64,000 nucleotides of DNA from JARYGU01 sp033795365 (lineage in GTDB: Bacteria; Pseudomonadota; Alphaproteobacteria; Rhizobiales; Rhizobiaceae): NCBI GenBank assembly GCA_033795365.1, contig JARYGU010000001.1, forward strand, positions 372,001 through 436,000, read 5' to 3'. The notes beneath the pieces were generated by a model. It was given only the letters and a program-made list of their open reading frames with translations. It was not told the DNA's origin and made no database searches. The first letter of the stretch is position 1. The number at the start of each line of letters is the position of its first letter. The translations under genes were made by a program, and so were the position numbers. Positions 33,974 to 41,987 of this stretch are shown piece by piece.

Positions 33974-34833
33974 TGCTGTCGCGGCCGCAGATCATGACCG
34001 CCTACAAGGACGCCTGCCGCGGCGAGGTCGAGGCGCTCAAACCCGGCAACGTCCATCGCTTCGCCGACGGCCACCGCATGACCGCGGCACAATTTCTGGA
34101 AAGCGCCGAGATCACGGGCGACCCGATTTCGCAGCCGGGATGCTCCGTCGGCCGACGCATCCTCGACGCCGCCGCGGCAACGCGTTCGAAGATCGGTGCG
34201 AATACCAATCTTGGAATCCTGCTGCTCTGCGCACCCCTCGCCAAGGCAGCGGAAGGCAAGGTACGGGATCTTCGCGAAAGCCTGGCGGATGTTCTTGAGG
34301 GGCTTACGCCTGCCGATGCTCGCGATGTTTTCGGCGCGATCCGGCTCGCCAATCCGGGAGGCCTGGGCAAGGCCGAAAAACACGATGTCAGCGAAGAGCC
34401 GAGTGTATCGCTGCTGGAGGCCATGCGCGAGGCGTCGCATCGCGACCTGATCGCAAGACAATACGACAATGGCTTCGACGATATCTTTTCGATCGGGTTC
34501 GCAGCACATGCCCAAGCGGTAAGCGGCGGCGAACACGGAATGTGGCCGACGGTCTTCATCTATCTCCGGTTCCTGTCATCTTTTCCGGACAGCCATGTCG
34601 CACGCAAGCATGGCTCTGCGCTCGCCGAGGACATCAGGAACGAGGCAGAAGAAATCCATCGGCAGGTCCGGAATATGAGGACGTTATCGGAACGCGAAAA
34701 AGCGCTCCTCGACTTCGACCGCCGGCTGAAGGAGAGATCGGTCAATCCCGGGACCTCGGCGGACCTCACCGTCGCCACGCTTTTTGGCGTAAGCATCAAC
34801 TTCATCTTGCATAATCGCGAGGTAAATGGTTGA
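33973..34833 (+). CDS. CitG/MdcB-like triphosphoribosyl-dephospho-CoA synthase family protein
   Basis: 286 residues. Recognisable CitG-type elements: CRGEVEALKPGNVHRF near the N-terminus, SKIGANTNLGILLLCAPLA, and a helical C-terminal half ending NPGTSADLTVATLFG. CitG makes the prosthetic group of citrate lyase, but no lyase subunits occur here; the protein is conserved in methylotroph C1 clusters with an unknown role, presumably a nucleotide or phosphoribosyl transfer in cofactor synthesis. It starts at the base after the rimK-like stop begins. Confidence 0.82.
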   Translation: MLSRPQIMTAYKDACRGEVEALKPGNVHRFADGHRMTAAQFLESAEITGDPISQPGCSVGRRILDAAAATRSKIGANTNLGILLLCAPLAKAAEGKVRDLRESLADVLEGLTPADARDVFGAIRLANPGGLGKAEKHDVSEEPSVSLLEAMREASHRDLIARQYDNGFDDIFSIGFAAHAQAVSGGEHGMWPTVFIYLRFLSSFPDSHVARKHGSALAEDIRNEAEEIHRQVRNMRTLSEREKALLDFDRRLKERSVNPGTSADLTVATLFGVSINFILHNREVNG

Positions 34834-34987
34834 ATTTCGCTGGCGAACAATGCGTTCGCTGCTATCTGGCCAACCGACCCGGCGAAGGGTGCTGCGAACA
34901 AGGATAGCTGTCCATCGAGCGTCGTGTCTCGAGGTACGGCATCTTTGGGCAAACCCATTTGGCATACGGTACAGGGAGGTATTGGCC

Positions 34988-35494
34988 GTGGCGAAAATCA
35001 GCAAGGTAATGGTTGGTGAGTCTCTCATCGGGGAGGGAAACGAAGTCGCTCATATCGATCTTCTGATCGGGCCGCGCGGCAGCGCGGTTGAAACAGCGTT
35101 CTGCAATGCATTGACGAACAACAAGGACGGGTTCACGTCGCTGCTGGCCGTGATCGCGCCAAATCTGGCGTGCAAACCGAATACGGTTCTATTCAACAAG
35201 GTCACCATCAAGGGCGCGAAGCAGGCGGTTCAGATGTTCGGCCCGGCGCAGCATGCGGTGGCGAAGGCCGTGCAGGACAGCGTCGCGGACGGCACCATTC
35301 CGGCGGATGAAGCAGACGACATCTTCATCTGTGTCGGTGTGTTCATTCACTGGCTGGCCGAGGACGACGCCAAGATCCAGGAATACAACTACAGGGCAAC
35401 GAAGGAAGCGATCGAGCGCGCGGTGACCGGCAAACCGACAGCCGCGGAAGCAACCGCTCAGCGCGATTCCGTCAAACATCCTTTCAGCGCTTAG
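34988..35494 (+). CDS. fae: Formaldehyde-activating enzyme Fae
   Basis: 168 residues, full length. Condenses formaldehyde with H4MPT to methylene-H4MPT. Starts at a GTG with a good GGGAGG eight bases before it; this gives the family N-terminus AKISKVMVGESLIGEGNEVAH, quoted as AKISKVMVGES and GNEVAHIDLL, with the catalytic His22. Other core blocks: GPRGSAVETAFCNALTNNK and NTVLFNKVTIKG. The 154-base gap to the preceding gene and a terminator after it suggest a separate strong transcript. Confidence 0.96.
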   Translation: MAKISKVMVGESLIGEGNEVAHIDLLIGPRGSAVETAFCNALTNNKDGFTSLLAVIAPNLACKPNTVLFNKVTIKGAKQAVQMFGPAQHAVAKAVQDSVADGTIPADEADDIFICVGVFIHWLAEDDAKIQEYNYRATKEAIERAVTGKPTAAEATAQRDSVKHPFSA

Positions 35495-35598
35495 ACAGGA
35501 GACAACCCCGCACAGAGTACGCCCCCGGTGGAAACAGGTGGCCTGTTGCGTCGGTTGGGAAAGCTCCTGGGCATGACATAGCGGCTCAAATCACCGCT

Positions 35599-35625
35599 CG
35601 GCCTCTTCCTTGCCGGAAGAGGCCG
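35599..35625 (+). terminator. Terminator hairpin after fae
   Basis: Perfect 11-bp inverted repeat CGGCCTCTTCC (35599-35609) and GGAAGAGGCCG (35615-35625) with a 5-nt loop, followed by CTTTC, about 100 bases after the fae stop. It can act for fae and, from the other strand, for the convergent HisA/HisF-like gene that ends at 35704. Confidence 0.75.
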
Positions 35626-35703
35626 CTTTCGGCATATCCGCTTTCTCATGCCGGTCCTCCAGCGTTGAATGCGCTTCAGCTCGGGCAGTGAGGCTAATTC
35701 TGG

Positions 35704-36408
35704 TTACCCCCGCTTCATAAAGGCGGATATCTGCGGGCCTGAAAGCGTGCCGTCATGCAGCGAAGTTGCGACCAGAGCGCCGGACACACCCAATGTTTGA
35801 AGCTTTTCGAGGTCGGCCGCATTGCGGACGCCGCCGGCGGCAAAGACCTGCCGGCCATCGGCTCGCTCCAGAATTGCCCGCAGGCGATCGACATCCGGTC
35901 CCGATGCGGCGCCGACCCTGGCAAGCGTCATGACGATGATGCGCTCAGGCCAAAGTTCCGGCCGCTCCAGGATTTCATGAGGCCCCTGAAAATCGTTTCC
36001 CTTGAAATCCAGGGAAAGGATCAGCTTCGGATTGGAGCGAAAAGCTTCGAGGATGCCGATATCCTCCTGCGTTTCAGAGCCGAGAACGGTCGATGCATGG
36101 ACCGTTTCCAGCATCTCGGCAACGCTGTCGCGGTCACGGAATCCTGCGTCGATCCAGATCTCCGGCAGCGGCGAAAGTCCAGGCAGCAGCTTCGCGACGG
36201 ATAGCGGTCCTGCCCTTCCTTCGATTGCGTCGAGATCGGCAACGTAGAAGACCGGAAACGGGTGAAGGCGACGCAATCCCTCGGCAATGTCGCCGATGTG
36301 CGCAGTTGCGCTCAACGGAGTCTCGATCGGCCGATAGGCTTCCCGAAGCCCCATCCGCGCACGGACGACAAGGCCGCCTTTGATGTCGAGAACCGGAATG
36401 ATAAGCAA
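35704..36408 (-). CDS. HisA/HisF-family TIM-barrel protein of the C1 cofactor cluster
   Basis: About 234 residues. Begins LIIPVLDIKGGLVVRARMG and continues FYVADLDAIEG, IWIDAGFRD, LILSLDFKGN and VFAAGGVRNAADLEKL, the phosphate-binding barrel pattern of HisA. Genuine HisA acts in histidine synthesis, but this version is found in H4MPT/methylofuran clusters, so it may isomerise a related aminosugar phosphate. The start was set at a TTG (36408) with AAGGGG five bases ahead; an ATG at 36440 would overlap the divergent gene's start codon. Convergent with fae. Confidence 0.82.
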   Translation of the reverse strand: MLIIPVLDIKGGLVVRARMGLREAYRPIETPLSATAHIGDIAEGLRRLHPFPVFYVADLDAIEGRAGPLSVAKLLPGLSPLPEIWIDAGFRDRDSVAEMLETVHASTVLGSETQEDIGILEAFRSNPKLILSLDFKGNDFQGPHEILERPELWPERIIVMTLARVGAASGPDVDRLRAILERADGRQVFAAGGVRNAADLEKLQTLGVSGALVATSLHDGTLSGPQISAFMKRG

Positions 36409-36439
36409 GATTTCCCCTTCAGAAAGGACAGTGGCACGC

Positions 36440-37501
36440 ATGAAAACCCGATTTGATGGCAAAGGAAAGAGGCCCGTCATCGGCTGGGATATCGGCGGAG
36501 CGCACCTTAAGATGGCATGCGTCGACGATGGCGTCATCACCTGCGCCAGGACGGTAAAGGCTTCGATGTGGCTCGGGCTCGACCAAGTCCGCGATGCGCT
36601 GGACCAGTTGCAGCCGTTGCGATTCGCTGGAGCGGTGCATGTCTTCACGATGACCGGCGAGCTTTCCGACGGCTTTCCCTCAAGGGAAGACGGAATCCGC
36701 GGCATCCTCGATTTCATCGAAACCCGATTCGGCAGCGAAGACACGCTGATCTATGCCGGCCGCGCCGGCTTTGCCGATTTTGCGAGCGCACGCAGTCTGG
36801 GCATCGACATAGCCTCGGCGAACTGGCATGCGACCGCCACACTGGCCGCGCGACTGCGGAGGAACGGCCTCTTTGTCGACATAGGCTCGACAACGACCGA
36901 TATCCTTGCTTTTGCGGATGAACGGCTGGTCAACAACGGCTACTCCGATGCGGAGCGCTTGCTGGCCGGCGAGCTCATCTATACCGGCTTCGCAAGATCG
37001 GCGCTTATCGGAATTGCGGAGCGGGTACCCGTGCGCGGAACCATGACGCCTCTGATGAACGAGTATTTCGCAAACACGGCAGATCTCGGCCGCATTCTCG
37101 GAATGCTCAATGAAGCCGACGATCACTATCCTTCCGCCGACCGCCGCGAAAAGACCATCGCCGGCTCGATCGCACGTCTTGCCCGGATGATCGGGCGCGA
37201 CAGCACCGATCTGGACACGGACGAATGGTTCGACATCGCCCGGTGGTTCAGCGAACATCAATTGCGGATGATCCATGACGGTGCGTTCAGGGTCGCTGCA
37301 GCGGCGCGGTTAAAACGAGATGCGCCGGTCGTCGGAGCAGGAATCGGAAGGCCGCTCGTGCAACGGCTCGCAAAGCGTCTCGATCGGGATTATGTAGACT
37401 TCGGTGATCTCATTCCGGCGGCCCCGAACGCGCGCGACGAGGCCAGCAAGGCCGCCCCGGCCGCCGCGGTCGCCCTTCTCGCCCGCCTCCAAGCAGGGTG
37501 A
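36440..37501 (+). CDS. MfnF-like protein (hydantoinase/oxoprolinase fold, H4MPT-linked C1 pathway)
   Basis: 353 residues. Sugar-kinase-like ATPase motifs: GWDIGGAHLKMACV at the N-terminus and LFVDIGSTTTDILAF near residue 155. Matches the family described as H4MPT-linked C1 transfer pathway proteins, to which the archaeal methanofuran-core synthase MfnF belongs, as I recall. MfnF joins the aminomethylfuran diphosphate to gamma-glutamyl-tyramine; the bacterial partner would use a tyrosine-based acceptor. The divergent HisA-like gene begins only about 31 bases away. Convergent with the DUF447 gene. Confidence 0.85.
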   Translation: MKTRFDGKGKRPVIGWDIGGAHLKMACVDDGVITCARTVKASMWLGLDQVRDALDQLQPLRFAGAVHVFTMTGELSDGFPSREDGIRGILDFIETRFGSEDTLIYAGRAGFADFASARSLGIDIASANWHATATLAARLRRNGLFVDIGSTTTDILAFADERLVNNGYSDAERLLAGELIYTGFARSALIGIAERVPVRGTMTPLMNEYFANTADLGRILGMLNEADDHYPSADRREKTIAGSIARLARMIGRDSTDLDTDEWFDIARWFSEHQLRMIHDGAFRVAAAARLKRDAPVVGAGIGRPLVQRLAKRLDRDYVDFGDLIPAAPNARDEASKAAPAAAVALLARLQAG

Positions 37502-37523
37502 GCCGGTTCCGACGGCGGCAAGA

Positions 37524-38096
37524 TTATCGGGTTTGATCCGAAGCGCGGTGCTGCCTGACACGCTGCATCAGCCAATTCCACGCCTCCTGCTCGTCGGGAC
37601 CCGCCGTCTTTTCCATGGCGATGGTCAGATAGGCGATTTCGCTGTCGATCTTCTCCTTCGGCAGCATATGCAGGCGGCTGACCAGTATGGCGAGCTCAAG
37701 AACGGCCGCCTTGGCTCTGTTGAGGCCGGTGAACGGCGCGTGGTTCGCCTCGGCGACGATCCGGCAGAAATGGCGCGGGCGAACTCCGTCGTCTTCTACC
37801 GAAACCACCTGCAGCACGGAATGGCTGAGGGCCGCCTCCAGCCGTGGCACCGGGCAATCCTCGACGGCAACAAGCGGCCAGTTCTTTCGCCCCGTGAGAC
37901 AGCCGGCGAATATGCGCATGTCGTCCGTGTAGTTGGCGACGGCAAACGGAACGGATGCCAGGTTTTCCAGCGTCCGGGACGGGCGGTACGGCGCGATGAT
38001 CCAGCCATTATCCTTCGCGATGATGCCGAGCGGAGCGATATGCACGGTTCCATCGGCACCGACGGTCGTAACGATCGTTTCGCGGATGAAGGTCAT
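37524..38096 (-). CDS. DUF447-family flavin-binding-like protein
   Basis: 190 residues, split-barrel flavin-reductase-like fold inferred from the opening FIRETIVTTVGADGTVHIAPLGI and the mid part AVANYTDDMRIFAGCLTG. Members are shared by archaea and H4MPT-containing bacteria; no reaction is known. Its ATG overlaps the DHPS-like gene stop by 4 nt, so it is the last gene of the leftward cofactor operon that begins with the MfnB-FolB fusion. Confidence 0.8.
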   Translation of the reverse strand: MTFIRETIVTTVGADGTVHIAPLGIIAKDNGWIIAPYRPSRTLENLASVPFAVANYTDDMRIFAGCLTGRKNWPLVAVEDCPVPRLEAALSHSVLQVVSVEDDGVRPRHFCRIVAEANHAPFTGLNRAKAAVLELAILVSRLHMLPKEKIDSEIAYLTIAMEKTAGPDEQEAWNWLMQRVRQHRASDQTR

Positions 38097-39490
38097 GGGT
38101 CGCTCTTCTTCGTGCGAAGCGTATGGCCGGCCTTGGCGAGGCGTTTACGGTCGTCTTCCGTCTGCGGCACGGCGACGCCCCAGTGAAGCGGCTCGTCCTG
38201 TGCATAACGTTTGCCGAGCTTCCAGGCGATTTCCGCTTTCGTCAGCTCCGCGCCGAGATAAAAGGCGTGTCCGCCATCCTGTTCGACATTCAGGAGCGGG
38301 AAGAGCTCGAAGGCATCTTCCGCCGTCCAGTGGCCTTTCGCATTGAAGATATGAACGCCGTCTGGTGCCGTCATGATGCGGAAATTGGCGTCGCGGACGG
38401 TCTCTGCCAGCGCCTCTATATCTTCCGCCGTATTGGGGAAGGGCCTGCGGTCGTGGATCTGCAGAAGACCCGGATCGTAACCCCGCGGCAGGGCGTGGTC
38501 CCGTTTCGCAGCCGCCATGATCCGCCTTGCGCGGTCATGCTCCTCTACCGTGCGCAGGGTATGGGGACTCACATTGACGATCAGGACATTGCCGATCGAA
38601 AGCTCCGAACAGAGGCCGGCAAGGATGGCGGTAACCCCCGCCGAGTCCGCATCCGTCAGTTCCGTCAAATTACCGGTACCCATCATCATCTCCACCTTCG
38701 GCCACCGGCGGCGAGCCTCGATGAAACGGCCGAGCGAGTCTGCGAAACCGAAATGGATCGGGTCGAGCACCGGGTCGGCGATGAACGGAATTCCCGCCGA
38801 TTGCGCCGCTGCAATGGCACGGCCAAGGGATCCGAGATCGCCCGCCACGGCAGGAACGAGGATGGGCGTTACCTCATGCCTCGTCGCAATACCGAGCGTT
38901 TCCTCATTGAGGCTCAGGAGATAATCCGCACCGGAACGTGCGGCACGCTCCAGTTCGGCCGGATCGGCCGAATCCACGCTAACGGCAAGCCCCTCCGCCT
39001 TCAGCCGCGCGATAGCCTCTTCCAGGCAGGGAAATGGTGTGTCCGGCAGACAGCCGAGATCTATGACATCCGCCCCGGCAAGGGCGAGCTTGAGCGCCCG
39101 TTCCAGAAGTGCCTCGATCGGCAGGGTCGAAGCATCCACGATCTCCGCGAAGATCCGCATCTCGTGGCGCGAAAGATCCACCGGCACGCCGGCACGCCCC
39201 AAAAAGACCGGCAGATCGGCGACCTCGTCCGGCCCGCGAACGAACGAAACGCCGAATGTCTCGCTGAGCCGCTCCAGATCGCCCCGATAGCGTCCAGGAA
39301 GGATGACCCGATCCGCCCGGACGGGACGCGGCAACCGCCGGATGATGATCTCCTCCGTCATGAGCGCTGCAACCTTCACGCCGATATCGACGATCTCGCA
39401 GGTGAACGACGTTTCGCCCAGTCCCGACAGGATGCTTTCGAGGCGAGCCTTCGCCAGATGGCCGGTCAGGAAGACAAGATGCTCAGCCAT
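38093..39490 (-). CDS. Dihydropteroate synthase-like protein of H4MPT biosynthesis
   Basis: 465 residues. The central half is a DHPS-related barrel (DVIDLGCLPDTPFPCLEEAI, VSVDSADPAELERAA, FIADPVLDPIHFGF, MMMGTGNLTELTDAD); the N- and C-terminal parts are specific to the archaeal/methylotroph family. By analogy it condenses the dihydropterin diphosphate with beta-RFA-phosphate, the H4MPT counterpart of folate's DHPS step. The start is the ATG giving MAEHLVFLTGHLAK, overlapping the upstream flavoprotein gene by 8 nt. Confidence 0.87.
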   Translation of the reverse strand: MAEHLVFLTGHLAKARLESILSGLGETSFTCEIVDIGVKVAALMTEEIIIRRLPRPVRADRVILPGRYRGDLERLSETFGVSFVRGPDEVADLPVFLGRAGVPVDLSRHEMRIFAEIVDASTLPIEALLERALKLALAGADVIDLGCLPDTPFPCLEEAIARLKAEGLAVSVDSADPAELERAARSGADYLLSLNEETLGIATRHEVTPILVPAVAGDLGSLGRAIAAAQSAGIPFIADPVLDPIHFGFADSLGRFIEARRRWPKVEMMMGTGNLTELTDADSAGVTAILAGLCSELSIGNVLIVNVSPHTLRTVEEHDRARRIMAAAKRDHALPRGYDPGLLQIHDRRPFPNTAEDIEALAETVRDANFRIMTAPDGVHIFNAKGHWTAEDAFELFPLLNVEQDGGHAFYLGAELTKAEIAWKLGKRYAQDEPLHWGVAVPQTEDDRKRLAKAGHTLRTKKSDP

Positions 39491-40034
39491 CGCCCGCCAG
39501 GACCTCCTGCCGACATTCGACAGCCGCCTTGAGCTCCGCAAGCGATTCCACGACTTGCGTGCGCTCGAAGGTCTTCAGCCGGGCGGTGTTTTCGAGATCG
39601 ATCGGTCGTGGATAGACCTTGACCATGCCATCCGGCGCCATCGTTTCCAGTTCCGGCGCGGTATCGCAGGCAAAGACGATCGAGGGGACCCGGCATTTTC
39701 CGGCTTGGGCGTAGACGTTCGTGGCGATCGTATCGGAAATCCCCGCCACGCATTTGGCGACCGTATTCGAAGTCGCCGGCGCAATGACGACGGTATGATA
39801 GAGGCCGTGATAGAACCCGCCGACCGGCACGGCGCTTGCGGTCTTGTCATGCAAGACGCGCATCGTGTCCGGAAAATCCAACGTCAGCCCATACATCCGC
39901 AGGACCTCGTTCGCAGCCTTGGTCACGAATATATCGCAGTGCTTCAGCGAACGGATGAGCTCGAAGCTCTCGACGAAGAAATGACCGGAGCCCGTAAGAA
40001 CCCATGCCCAGCGCGGCGCGTGAAGCCTGGTCAT
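39483..40034 (-). CDS. Archaeal-type flavoprotein (AfpA/DmrB-like)
   Basis: 183 residues of the Dfp/UbiX flavoprotein fold: WVLTGSGHFFVESFELIR at the N-terminus (FMN phosphate loop), HTVVIAPATSNTVAKCVAG in the middle and a C-terminal helix. In methylotrophs related proteins reduce dihydromethanopterin (acceptor type) or have an unknown redox role in the H4MPT pathway. Its ATG overlaps the amino acid kinase-like gene by 4 nt. Confidence 0.83.
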   Translation of the reverse strand: MTRLHAPRWAWVLTGSGHFFVESFELIRSLKHCDIFVTKAANEVLRMYGLTLDFPDTMRVLHDKTASAVPVGGFYHGLYHTVVIAPATSNTVAKCVAGISDTIATNVYAQAGKCRVPSIVFACDTAPELETMAPDGMVKVYPRPIDLENTARLKTFERTQVVESLAELKAAVECRQEVLAGDG

Positions 40035-40666
40035 CCGGCCGCCCTCGCCGTGCCTGCCCCTCTGACGAGAGAACCCGGCATCTGCGTCGTTGATAATCCC
40101 TCGGATGGAAGCGGAAGCGACGATGGCCCGGCAACGTACAAGCTCGTATTCTCCCCCAGCATATGCGGCAGCATGGCATCGACAATGCCGCTGTCAACAA
40201 GAGCGTCCAATCGATCCTCCGGAAAACGCGGATCGACCTGCTTTATCAGCAGGAGGCGCGCGGCGCCGAGCCGCCTGGCGAGCCATGCTGCCAGAGAATC
40301 CGAAGTTACATCCCAGGATTGCGGGATGTCGGGGGCATCACGGGTCATCGTCGAAGGCAACCATACGGGCACCGCCCGCTCCTCAAGGATACCGGCGATT
40401 TCTTCGCTCGTACGTGCCGGACGGAAGCGCGGGCTGCGATCGGCAACGACCATTCCGAACTGATCCATGGCAAGGATGGCCATGTGATGTGCCGCCTGAT
40501 CGGAAAAATGCAGCTGCTGCTGTGCGGCGCGAACCTGATCGGCGAAAGGACCGCCACCGGGCACAATGATGAGAGGTAAGGTCACTGTCGACAACACCTC
40601 CAGCCAGCTGGCCAGTTCCTTCTGTCCTGCCGTGCTGCCGCCGAGCTTCACGATCAGCGGGGTCAT
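40031..40666 (-). CDS. MfnE-like amino acid kinase family protein (methylofuran biosynthesis)
   Basis: 211 residues. Amino acid kinase fold: PLIVKLGGSTAGQKEL with the phosphate-binding Lys/Gly, LIIVPGGGPFADQVR, and the substrate/ATP part PQSWDVTSDSLAAWLARRL and LLLIKQVD. Archaeal MfnE of this superfamily phosphorylates aminomethylfuran-methyl phosphate to the diphosphate. It lies directly after the MfnB-FolB gene with a 4-nt overlap, so the same role is likely here. Confidence 0.84.
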   Translation of the reverse strand: MTPLIVKLGGSTAGQKELASWLEVLSTVTLPLIIVPGGGPFADQVRAAQQQLHFSDQAAHHMAILAMDQFGMVVADRSPRFRPARTSEEIAGILEERAVPVWLPSTMTRDAPDIPQSWDVTSDSLAAWLARRLGAARLLLIKQVDPRFPEDRLDALVDSGIVDAMLPHMLGENTSLYVAGPSSLPLPSEGLSTTQMPGSLVRGAGTARAAG

Positions 40667-41832
40667 GCCCCTTCCCTTCCCCTTTGCGCTTTCGCCGGGA
40701 TCTCGACCGGTTTCACGGAGCGGACGCGATCCTGCGTCCGTTCGATCTGGACACCGACGCCTCCCGGGCCGAGTTCGAGTTTTTCCGCGCGCACCACCAC
40801 CCGCGTCACGCGCGGACTTTCCAGCACCAGAGCGGCGATCTGCTCGGCAAGCGTTTCGACCAGTTCGACATGGCCGCGCGCGACGATCGAGCGGATGCCG
40901 TCCATGATGAGATCATAGGAGACGACATGGCGCATATCCTCCGGATTGCGCGTCACGCGCAGCACGTCCGCGCTCACATCGAACCGCACCTTCTGCGTCC
41001 TGCCGCGCTCGAAGCTGTAGGCGCCGATTTCGACAGGCAGGACGAAGTCGCGTACGAAAATCTGGTCGGTCCCCAATCCCGCCTCCGCGGTATCCGGAAA
41101 ATATCCGCGGGCCGCCAGAAGCTGGTAATCGACGCGGGATACCGGCTCGGCCGGCTGTTCCTCCGGGATGAGATCACGGATCTTCGCAGTCGCCCCCGCA
41201 TTGATTTCAGCCCGTCTTGCAAGACCGTCACACAGCGCGCCCCGAAATCCGAGAAAATCCGGCGCATAGGTAAGAAGGCGCGGAATGTCCGGCGCCTCCA
41301 GCGATCCAGCCAGTCCCACCAGCAGACCGCATTCACGCGCCTTGTCGACAAAAGCCGCTACACGGTCGGGTGGCATATGCTGCAAAAGCCGTCCCTTCGA
41401 CTTGTCGTCGGTATCCACCATTACACCGTGGAAGCCGGCAGCGGCGAACAGAGTGATGACATTACCCTCATATTCGTGATCGGCGAAGAGCACGGCAACG
41501 AGCTTTTTCCTGGCCGCCAAACCGGATAGCGCCGCAGCGCACTCGGCAAGCCGAACCGAGGGAGGAAATCCGATCTTTATGTAATCGACGCCTGTCGCAG
41601 CGATCTCTTCGGCCTTGGAACGGATGACCTCCGGTTCCATCGGCAGGTTGCCGCAAACAGCGCTGACCGCACACCGGCCGGACACGAACTCAATGATGTT
41701 GGAAATCGTCCCGGCGTCCACCATCCCGAGGGACCCATGCGCCGGATCCTTGAGATCGATGATATCGACTCTCGCCTTCAGAACGATCTCCGCCTCGCGC
41801 CGGTTCTGAACGCTCGCCAGCATTTTCGTCAT
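40663..41832 (-). CDS. MfnB-FolB fusion: furan phosphate synthase plus dihydroneopterin aldolase
   Basis: 389 residues. Residues 1-235 match MfnB, which makes (5-formylfuran-3-yl)methyl phosphate from two glyceraldehyde 3-phosphates; the Schiff-base Lys28 lies in DIIDLKDPAHGSLG and a second block reads FADHEYEGN. Residues about 265-375 match dihydroneopterin aldolase: FVLPVEIGAYSFERGRTQ, VSYDLIMDGI, VELVETLAEQIA and the Lys of RAEKLELG. One chain would thus serve both methylofuran and H4MPT pterin synthesis. The start is the ATG giving MTKMLASVQNRREAE. First gene of the leftward operon ending with DUF447. Confidence 0.88.
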   Translation of the reverse strand: MTKMLASVQNRREAEIVLKARVDIIDLKDPAHGSLGMVDAGTISNIIEFVSGRCAVSAVCGNLPMEPEVIRSKAEEIAATGVDYIKIGFPPSVRLAECAAALSGLAARKKLVAVLFADHEYEGNVITLFAAAGFHGVMVDTDDKSKGRLLQHMPPDRVAAFVDKARECGLLVGLAGSLEAPDIPRLLTYAPDFLGFRGALCDGLARRAEINAGATAKIRDLIPEEQPAEPVSRVDYQLLAARGYFPDTAEAGLGTDQIFVRDFVLPVEIGAYSFERGRTQKVRFDVSADVLRVTRNPEDMRHVVSYDLIMDGIRSIVARGHVELVETLAEQIAALVLESPRVTRVVVRAEKLELGPGGVGVQIERTQDRVRSVKPVEIPAKAQRGREGA

Positions 41833-41952
41833 CTGACTTCTCCTCCCCGACAACCGCACGTTTGCGTGAAATCGGCAGGAAATTTCGGCCCGAGGATTGA
41901 GATTATGGCGGAATTGTTTACAACCACTATGGGCACCTCTGTACTGAAGCGG

Positions 41953-41973
41953 CCGTCTTCCAACCGAAGACGG
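41953..41973 (+). other. Leader stem-loop upstream of the PQQ-associated binding protein gene
   Basis: Perfect 8-bp inverted repeat CCGTCTTC (41953-41960) and GAAGACGG (41966-41973) with a 5-nt loop, ending 14 bases before the start codon and just ahead of the Shine-Dalgarno AGGA. It lies in the 155-base divergent gap with the MfnB-FolB gene and could be an operator or a translation-controlling hairpin. Confidence 0.5.
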
Positions 41974-41987
41974 AGCGCAGGAATGGT

